Source: Pantoea phytobeneficialis (GTDB lineage Bacteria; Pseudomonadota; Gammaproteobacteria; Enterobacterales; Enterobacteriaceae). From it: a stretch of 64,000 nt of DNA. Below, one piece after another: positions 58,571 to 64,000 of the stretch. Every line of letters begins with the position of its first letter. The stretch's first letter is position 1. The notes under the pieces are model-generated. The model did not search any database, was not told the origin of the DNA, and was given only the letters and a program-made list of their open reading frames with translations. The stretch spans positions 844,948-908,947 of the forward strand of contig NZ_CP024636.1 of the NCBI RefSeq assembly GCF_009728735.1. The letters run 5' to 3'. The translations under genes and the position numbers were made by a program.

Positions 58571-58624
58571 ATGGACAGGTTATTACGCAGTACAGGAACC
58601 CTTCCTGCGGCAGGTATCACATGA
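58571..58624 (+). CDS. Short ORF overlapping the arfB start, possible leader peptide
   Basis: ATG 58571 opens 17 codons ([17 protein letters not shown]) whose TGA overlaps the arfB ATG as ATGA. AAAGG lies about nine bases before it. The arrangement is that of a translational coupling leader. In E. coli yaeQ fills this place; the short ORF may have replaced or be a trace of such coupling. Not proven to be translated. Confidence 0.35.
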   Translation: MDRLLRSTGTLPAAGIT

Positions 58625-59031
58625 TTGTATTGTCACGTTCGGTTTCACTGCCGGAAAATGAGGTCGAGTTGAGTGCCATCCGTGCGCAGGGCGCTGGTGG
58701 GCAGCATGTCAATAAAACCTCGACCGCCATCCACCTGCGTTTTGATATCAATGCGTCATCATTGCCGCCATTTTATAAAGAGCGTCTGCTGGCCGCGCGT
58801 CACCATTTGATCACCGAGGATGGCGTGGTGATTATCAAAGCGCAGGAATATCGTAGCCAGGAGATGAATCGCGAAGCTGCGTTACAGCGGTTGATTAATT
58901 TAATTCGGGAACTGACAACGGTGGAAAAAGTGAGGCGCGCCACTCGTCCCACCCGGGCATCGAAAGAACGACGACTGGACGGCAAAGCGCGGCGAAGTAA
59001 TACCAAGGCGCTGCGGGGAAAAGTGCGTTAA
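58621..59031 (+). CDS. arfB: Alternative ribosome-rescue factor ArfB (peptidyl-tRNA hydrolase)
   Basis: Hydrolyses peptidyl-tRNA on ribosomes stalled at the end of broken messages. The 136 residues show the release-factor motif G26-G27-Q28 in [16 protein letters not shown] and a basic C-terminal tail ([10 protein letters not shown] onward) that enters the mRNA channel. E. coli ArfB is 140. E. coli yaeQ (upstream) and nlpE (downstream) are missing. Confidence 0.95.
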   Translation: MIVLSRSVSLPENEVELSAIRAQGAGGQHVNKTSTAIHLRFDINASSLPPFYKERLLAARHHLITEDGVVIIKAQEYRSQEMNREAALQRLINLIRELTTVEKVRRATRPTRASKERRLDGKARRSNTKALRGKVR

Positions 59032-59057
59032 AAAAAGCGCCTCTGGTCAGAGGCGCT
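59029..59057 (-). terminator. Intrinsic terminator of proS
   Basis: agcgcctctg and cagaggcgct (59036-59057) form a ten-base stem with a two-base centre; on the minus strand a run of seven T follows, overlapping the arfB stop codon. It is nine bases past the proS stop. Confidence 0.88.
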
Positions 59058-59065
59058 CTGGGAGA

Positions 59066-60784
59066 TTACTTGTTCAGGGCTTTTGCCAGGAATTCGACGA
59101 TTTCGCTGTGCTTAATCATCTCTTTCTCGCTGGCGGAACGCGCTTTGTACTCGATCTCTTCATTATCGAGGTTGCGATCGCCGATCACGATGGTATGCGG
59201 TACACCAATCAGTTCCATATCGGCAAACATCACGCCCGGACGCTCTTTACGGTCATCCAGAATCACGTCAATGCCTTTGGCACGCAGCGCGTTGTACAGA
59301 TCATCCGCGACTTCTTTCACACGGAAAGATTTGTGCATGTTCATTGGCAGAATCGCCACTTCGAACGGTGCCAGGGCTGCCGGCCAGATGATGCCACGCT
59401 CGTCATGGTTCTGCTCAATTGCCGCCGCCACCACGCGGGTGATACCGATACCGTAGCAGCCCATGGTCATGATTTGGTTACGACCATCTTCGCCTTGCAC
59501 CGCCGCTTTCAGCGCATCGGAATATTTGGTGCCGAGCTGGAAGATGTGACCCACTTCGATACCACGTTTGATCAGCAGCGTGCCTTTACCGTCCGGGCTG
59601 GGATCGCCTTCCACCACGTTGCGAATATCTTCGACACGCGGTTCCGGCAAGTCACGGCCCCAGTTAATTCCAGCGAAGTGTTTGCCATCGATGTTGGCAC
59701 CGGTGCAGAAGTCGCTGGTTTTCGCCACGGTACGGTCAGCAATCACCGGCATGGTCAGACCCACCGGACCGAGGGAACCCGGACCTGCGCCCAGAACCGC
59801 ACGGATTTCGGCTTCGGTCGCCATTTCCAGCGGTGCGGCAACGATATCCAGCTTCTCCGCTTTCACTTCGTTGAGCTGATGATCACCACGCAGCAGCAGG
59901 GCAACCAGCGCATGGCCGCTCTCTTCGGTGCCTTTAACAAACAGCGTTTTGACCGTTTTCTCAATCGGCAGCTGATGCTGTTCAACCAACTCGGCGATGG
60001 TTTTCGCGTTTGGTGTGTCGAACTGCACCATCTGTTGTGTCGGCTGTGGACGTTCGCCAGCCGGGGCCAGAGCCTCAGCTTTCTCGATGTTAGCGGCGTA
60101 ATCGGATTCGCTGGAGAAGATCACATCATCTTCACCGCTCTGCGCCAGCACCTGGAATTCATGTGAAGCGCTACCACCGATGGAACCGGTATCGGCCTGT
60201 ACCGCACGGAAGTCCAGCCCCATACGGCTGAAGCTCTGGCTGTAGGCGCGATACATCGCGTCATAGGTTTCCTGCAACGATTCCTGCGAGGTGTGGAACG
60301 AGTAGGCATCTTTCATGATGAACTCGCGTGAACGCATCACCCCAAAGCGTGGGCGCACTTCGTCACGGAACTTGGTCTGGATCTGATACAAGTTGAGCGG
60401 CAATTGCTTATAAGAGCTCAACTCGTTACGGATCAGGTCAGTGACCACTTCTTCATGCGTCGGACCCAACACGAACGGGCGATCGTGACGGTCTTTAATA
60501 CGCAGCAGTTCGGGACCATATTGCTCCCAACGGCCACTCTCTTCCCACAGATCGGCAGGCTGAACCACCGGCATGGAGATTTCAATCGCGCCTGCGTTGT
60601 TCATCTCTTCACGCACGATGTTTTCGACTTTTCTCAGCACGCGAACACCGGTCGGCAGCCAGGTATAAAGTCCTGAAGCCAGTTTACGGATCATCCCGGC
60701 GCGCAGCATCAGCTGGTGGCTGATAACTTCCGCATCGGAGGGCGTCTCCTTCAGAGTGGAGAGCAAATATTGAGTAGTACGCAT
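59066..60784 (-). CDS. proS: Prolyl-tRNA synthetase, bacterial type with editing domain
   Basis: Class II synthetase that charges tRNA(Pro). The 572 residues equal the E. coli type: catalytic core with motifs around [10 protein letters not shown] and [19 protein letters not shown], the INS editing domain that removes Ala-tRNA(Pro) inserted in the middle (about 230-390), and a C-terminal anticodon domain. It is downstream of rcsF-trmO with a 91-base gap. Confidence 0.97.
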   Translation of the reverse strand: MRTTQYLLSTLKETPSDAEVISHQLMLRAGMIRKLASGLYTWLPTGVRVLRKVENIVREEMNNAGAIEISMPVVQPADLWEESGRWEQYGPELLRIKDRHDRPFVLGPTHEEVVTDLIRNELSSYKQLPLNLYQIQTKFRDEVRPRFGVMRSREFIMKDAYSFHTSQESLQETYDAMYRAYSQSFSRMGLDFRAVQADTGSIGGSASHEFQVLAQSGEDDVIFSSESDYAANIEKAEALAPAGERPQPTQQMVQFDTPNAKTIAELVEQHQLPIEKTVKTLFVKGTEESGHALVALLLRGDHQLNEVKAEKLDIVAAPLEMATEAEIRAVLGAGPGSLGPVGLTMPVIADRTVAKTSDFCTGANIDGKHFAGINWGRDLPEPRVEDIRNVVEGDPSPDGKGTLLIKRGIEVGHIFQLGTKYSDALKAAVQGEDGRNQIMTMGCYGIGITRVVAAAIEQNHDERGIIWPAALAPFEVAILPMNMHKSFRVKEVADDLYNALRAKGIDVILDDRKERPGVMFADMELIGVPHTIVIGDRNLDNEEIEYKARSASEKEMIKHSEIVEFLAKALNK

Positions 60785-60875
60785 TGATTACGATTCCAGT
60801 TATACGGAAGATCACTGACAAAAAATTTTGCTGGCGGCTAGTGTACCAGCGAGATCCGCCACTCAAAAGCGTGTT

Positions 60876-61583
60876 TTAGCGCGGATCGAGAGCGATCACC
60901 TCGGTGCCTGCCTCATCAATGCGCCAGCGCACATTAAAATCGAGCAGCCAGGCAGCATATTCACGATCTTCTGCCTCACCTTTGCGATAAGCAGGGCGCG
61001 GATCCTGAGCCAGTACATCGCTGATAAAGCGTGCCAGATGGGGGTGGTTTTTTTGTTGCTGTTGAATTTGCGTCAACGCCAGTGCAGAGAAACGCACCGG
61101 CATTGCTGCCTCGGGAGCCTGCTGGGCAAATCCGGCGCGTGCATCCGGTAAGGCTTCGGCAAACGGCAGATAAGGTTTGATATCGACCACCGGGGTGCCA
61201 TCCACCAGATCTAAACTGCCCAACTGCAAAATGACCTGCTGCTTTTCGCAACGGATGCCTTTGAGTTCAACCAGCGACATACCAATCGGATTGGGTCGGA
61301 AGGTTGAACGCGTCGCAAAGACGCCCATGCGCGCATTGCCACCCAGGCGTGGTGGACGTACGGTGGGGCGCCAGCCGCCAGCCATAGTTTGATGAAAAAC
61401 AAACAGCACCCACAGATGGCTGAACGCTTCAAGACCGCGAACCGCTTCAGCCTGGTTGTAAGGTGGCAGCAGATGCAGCTCACCGGTGCCATCCTGCACC
61501 AGACCCGGCTGGCGCGGCACGGCGAATTTCTCTTTCCACGGCGAATGAATTACGCCGATTTGCGCAAAGGCAAACTCACTCAT
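60876..61583 (-). CDS. trmO: tRNA (adenine(37)-N6)-methyltransferase TrmO
   Basis: Uses SAM to methylate t6A37 in tRNA(Thr). The 235 residues equal E. coli TrmO (YaeB/TsaA), with IGVIHSPWKEKFAVPRQPGL, the SAM-site GVFATRSTFRPNPIG and VDIKPYLP. I use ATG 61583 since it restores the E. coli N-terminus and overlaps the rcsF stop by four bases (ATGA); the open frame to 61661 lies in rcsF. Confidence 0.95.
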   Translation of the reverse strand: MSEFAFAQIGVIHSPWKEKFAVPRQPGLVQDGTGELHLLPPYNQAEAVRGLEAFSHLWVLFVFHQTMAGGWRPTVRPPRLGGNARMGVFATRSTFRPNPIGMSLVELKGIRCEKQQVILQLGSLDLVDGTPVVDIKPYLPFAEALPDARAGFAQQAPEAAMPVRFSALALTQIQQQQKNHPHLARFISDVLAQDPRPAYRKGEAEDREYAAWLLDFNVRWRIDEAGTEVIALDPR

Positions 61584-61981
61584 TGATTGGCAACTTTCAG
61601 TGCAGAACCCTGACAGACGGCCTGACGATAGCAACCCGGAGTGCTGGAGACGATTTCGCACTTATGCAGCAGCACGGCGTTCGCCTTCATTCCCGCCGCT
61701 CGCAGTTGCAGGCGTTTACGGGCGGTATTGATATTTGGCGGTGAATCCTGGGTGCTGCTCTGGCAATCATCGCCAGACACTTCGCCGAGGTCACGGAAAG
61801 GTTTGCTGACCAAATCGGTCGCGTCCGTGTAAATCTTCACCGGGGCCGGACGGGGCGCAGGGCGGCGTTCCGGTTCGCTGGATTGCTGCTGCGGGTGCGA
61901 TGAAGCACTGCTTATCGGGTGATATTCACGCACACACCCGGTCAGCATCAATGCCAACAAGCAGAGCGGTAAAAAACGCAT
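61580..61981 (-). CDS. rcsF: Outer-membrane lipoprotein RcsF, Rcs stress sensor
   Basis: Senses outer-membrane and peptidoglycan damage and signals to IgaA to switch on the Rcs phosphorelay. The 133-residue precursor has a lipobox LTGC with C16, a Pro/Ser/Gln-rich linker (about 20-47) and a folded domain with four cysteines C73, C108, C117 and C123 that form the family's two disulfides. RcsF is threaded through BamA-OmpA complexes; bamA lies elsewhere in the window. Confidence 0.94.
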   Translation of the reverse strand: MRFLPLCLLALMLTGCVREYHPISSASSHPQQQSSEPERRPAPRPAPVKIYTDATDLVSKPFRDLGEVSGDDCQSSTQDSPPNINTARKRLQLRAAGMKANAVLLHKCEIVSSTPGCYRQAVCQGSALKVANQ

Positions 61982-62059
61982 GGCAACATCCTCATGTTTT
62001 AAAAAGTGGCGTTATTGAAACAAGGACAACCGTAAATAACAAGTCAGCTGCCACAACCG

Positions 62060-62087
62060 GCAAAAGAAAGGGCGGCCGAAGCCGCCC
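62060..62087 (-). terminator. Intrinsic terminator of metQ
   Basis: gggcggc (62070-62076), loop cgaa, gccgccc (62081-62087), followed on the minus strand by tttctttt. It is 22 bases past the metQ stop and ends metNIQ. Confidence 0.9.
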
Positions 62088-62109
62088 TGAATGGCATGAG
62101 AAGAGGGGA

Positions 62110-62925
62110 TTACCAGCCCTTCACCGCACCACCGTTGAAGATTTTGTTCGCGGCTTCCGCGACTTCGTCAGACTGATAAGCCTGAACAAATTTCTTCACG
62201 TTTTCAGCGTCTTTGTTGTCTTCACGGCTAACGATCAGGTTCACGTACGGTGAATCTTTATCTTCAACGAAGATACCGTCTTTAGCCGGGGTCAGGCCAA
62301 TCTGGCTGGCGTAAGTGGTGTTGATTACTGCCAGCGCAATCTGCTGATCGTCCAGTGAACGCGGCAACTGCGGCGCTTCCAGCTCAACAATCTTCAGGTT
62401 TTTCGGGTTCTCGGTGATATCCAGCGCGGTCGGCAGCAGGCCAACACCGTCTTTCAGTTTAATCAGACCCACTTTCTGCAACAGCAGCAGCGAACGACCA
62501 AGGTTAGTCGGGTCATTCGGGATGGCGATCTGAGCGCCGTTCTGCAACTCATCCAGAGATTTGATCTTTTTGGAGTAGCCCGCGATGGGGTAAACAAAGG
62601 TGTTACCAACCGGTACCAGCTTATAGCCACGATCTTTGATCTGCTGATCCAGATACGGTTTGTGCTGGAAGGCGTTAACATCGATATCGCCTTTGCTCAG
62701 GGCTTCGTTCGGCAGAACGTAGTCGTTGAAGGTGACCAATTCAACATCCAGGCCATACTTCTCTTTCGCGACTTTCTGTGCCGTTTCAGCAACCTGCTGC
62801 TCGGCGCCAACAATCACACCCACTTTAATGTGGTTTGGATCTTTGGCTTTCTGATCGCATCCGGCCAGCGCAATCACGCCAATCAGCGCGCCCACAGCGG
62901 CAATCTTTTTAAATGTAAAAGACAT
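62110..62925 (-). CDS. metQ: Methionine ABC transporter substrate-binding lipoprotein
   Basis: Binds D/L-methionine in the periplasm for MetNI. The 271-residue precursor has a signal with lipobox LAGC (C23) and the NlpA-family fold, with VGVIVGAEQQVAE, NDYVLPNEAL and AIPNDPTNLGRSL. Length equals E. coli MetQ. Last gene of metN-metI-metQ, 36 bases after metI. Confidence 0.96.
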   Translation of the reverse strand: MSFTFKKIAAVGALIGVIALAGCDQKAKDPNHIKVGVIVGAEQQVAETAQKVAKEKYGLDVELVTFNDYVLPNEALSKGDIDVNAFQHKPYLDQQIKDRGYKLVPVGNTFVYPIAGYSKKIKSLDELQNGAQIAIPNDPTNLGRSLLLLQKVGLIKLKDGVGLLPTALDITENPKNLKIVELEAPQLPRSLDDQQIALAVINTTYASQIGLTPAKDGIFVEDKDSPYVNLIVSREDNKDAENVKKFVQAYQSDEVAEAANKIFNGGAVKGW

Positions 62926-62961
62926 ATCCTTTCCTTAATAGAGAATATTGATATTGCTTGC

Positions 62962-63615
62962 TTACTTATGGGACACAGCACGCACGATGCGGTCGCCACA
63001 GAATTGGATTAAATAAACCAACACCACCAACAGGACCAGAACGGTATTCATCACGGTGGCGTTATAGCCGATGTAACCATACTGATAGCCGATCTGGCCG
63101 AGTCCGCCAGCACCCACAGCACCACCCATCGCGGAGTAGCCAACCAGCGTAATCAAAGTAATTGTAGCGGCATTCACCAGCCCCGGCAGGGCTTCAGGCA
63201 GCAACACCTTGCGTACGATTTGCAGCGGTGTGGCCCCCATCGCGCGTGACGCTTCGATCAACCCGGTGGGCAGTTCGAGCAAGGCGTTCTCAACCATACG
63301 GGCGATAAACGGCGCGGCCCCCACGGTCAGCGGCACAATCGCGGCTTGTAAACCGATCGACGTTCCCACGATCGCGCGGGTAAAGGGAATCATCCAGACC
63401 AGCAGGATAATGAACGGGATGGAACGGAAGATATTCACCAGCGCCGAGAGTACGCGATACAACGCACCGTTCGCCAGAATCTGGCCGGGACGGGTGACGT
63501 ACAGCAAAACGCCAACGGGCAGGCCAAGCACAAAGCCAAAGAAGCCGGAGACAAAGGTCATCATCAGCGTTTCCCAAATGCCACGTCCCAGTAGCCACAT
63601 CATCGCTTCAGACAT
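62962..63615 (-). CDS. metI: Methionine ABC transporter permease
   Basis: Inner-membrane channel of the methionine importer. From ATG 63615 the product is 217 residues, same as E. coli, with five membrane segments and the EAA loop ([20 protein letters not shown]). The start overlaps the metN stop by eight bases; the open frame to 63630 adds five residues inside metN without similarity. Confidence 0.96.
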   Translation of the reverse strand: MSEAMMWLLGRGIWETLMMTFVSGFFGFVLGLPVGVLLYVTRPGQILANGALYRVLSALVNIFRSIPFIILLVWMIPFTRAIVGTSIGLQAAIVPLTVGAAPFIARMVENALLELPTGLIEASRAMGATPLQIVRKVLLPEALPGLVNAATITLITLVGYSAMGGAVGAGGLGQIGYQYGYIGYNATVMNTVLVLLVVLVYLIQFCGDRIVRAVSHK

Positions 63616-64000
63616 AACCCAGTACCTCAACTTTCACATGATTCTCTTTCAACCAGGCAATGGCGGCTTGCGTATCATTTTCGCTGCCGTCCATCTCGGC
63701 CAGCATAATGCCGAACTTCACGCCACCGGCGTAATCCATCTGCGCGCTAATAATATTGTTATTAACGTTGAAGCGACGTGCCGCTTCTGACAGCAGAGGC
63801 GCATCCACCGACTTGCCCGTGAATTCCAGGCGTAATAAAGGTACGGTGTCATTTCCTGGCAGGGCCGACATGCGTTGCTGGTAATCGTCAGGAATATCGA
63901 GATGCAGGGTTGACTGGATAAACTGCTGCGCCAACGGTGTTTTCGGATGAGAAAATACTTCGCTAACGCTGTCTTGCTCAATCAGTTCGCCATTACTGAT
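63608..64000 (-). CDS. metN: Methionine ABC transporter ATP-binding protein, C-terminal part (cut by window edge)
   Basis: The last 130 residues of the ATPase are present. The part that can be read begins [20 protein letters not shown], the end of the nucleotide-binding domain, then the C2 regulatory domain of the NIL/ACT type ([32 protein letters not shown]) that binds methionine and gives trans-inhibition. Walker motifs and the start lie beyond the window. The operon promoter with its expected MetJ boxes is therefore not visible. Confidence 0.96.
   Translation of the reverse strand: MSNGELIEQDSVSEVFSHPKTPLAQQFIQSTLHLDIPDDYQQRMSALPGNDTVPLLRLEFTGKSVDAPLLSEAARRFNVNNNIISAQMDYAGGVKFGIMLAEMDGSENDTQAAIAWLKENHVKVEVLGYV

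Overview
The window is a chromosomal segment of a gammaproteobacterium of the order Enterobacterales. Gene order and protein sequences follow the Escherichia coli panD-to-metN region closely. Some genes E. coli has here are absent, and a few it lacks are present: a uronate-polymer lyase after cdaR, a single-heme cytochrome c after tilS, and a small secreted protein after erpA. This fits the Erwiniaceae, most likely Pantoea or a close relative. The genus is inferred from remembered gene content and sequence feel, not from a search.

Layout. 1-350: the 5' end of an IS110-family transposase running off the left edge, its upstream non-coding region, and a REP-type palindrome pair. 356-6878 (minus strand): pantothenate genes panD-panC-panB, then folK-pcnB, gluQ, dksA and sfsA, with thpR at 6879-7418. 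7491-18617 (plus): hrpB, mrcB and the Fur-type ferrichrome uptake operon fhuA-fhuC-fhuD-fhuB. 18683-22410: hemL (minus), erpA (plus), a small secreted protein, btuF and mtnN (minus). 22510-28242 (plus): dgt, degP behind a sigma-E promoter, then cdaR overlapping a polysaccharide lyase gene. 28270-33363 (minus): yaeH, dapD, glnD, map. 33681-53485 (plus): the large envelope, translation and lipid run rpsB-tsf-pyrH-frr-dxr-uppS-cdsA-rseP-bamA-skp-lpxD-fabZ-lpxA-lpxB-rnhB-dnaE-accA. 53621-57914 (plus): ldcC, yaeR, tilS, cytochrome c. 57954-58404 (minus): yaeP-rof. 58621-59031 (plus): arfB. 59066-64000 (minus): metN (cut by the right edge)-metI-metQ, rcsF-trmO and proS.

How the genes work together. 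The central run couples translation factors (S2, EF-Ts, RRF), isoprenoid and undecaprenyl synthesis (Dxr, UppS), phospholipid (CdsA), outer-membrane assembly and stress sensing (RseP, BamA, Skp), lipid A (LpxD/A/B with FabZ), DNA replication (RnhB, DnaE) and fatty acid initiation (AccA). Outer-membrane quality control recurs as DegP and RcsF. Iron and B12 uptake are represented by Fhu and BtuF, and methionine uptake by MetNIQ.

I saw no defence island, prophage, CRISPR array, tRNA or rRNA gene, and no clearly undescribed multi-gene system. The points most worth a second look are the IS110 upstream region with its REP-matching segment, the cdaR-lyase pair, the small secreted protein at 20561-20800, the orphan cytochrome c, a short ORF coupled to arfB, several strong intergenic hairpins, and the AUU start of pcnB. 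Intergenic stretches not listed separately are short and show nothing I can support. E. coli comparisons are from memory.
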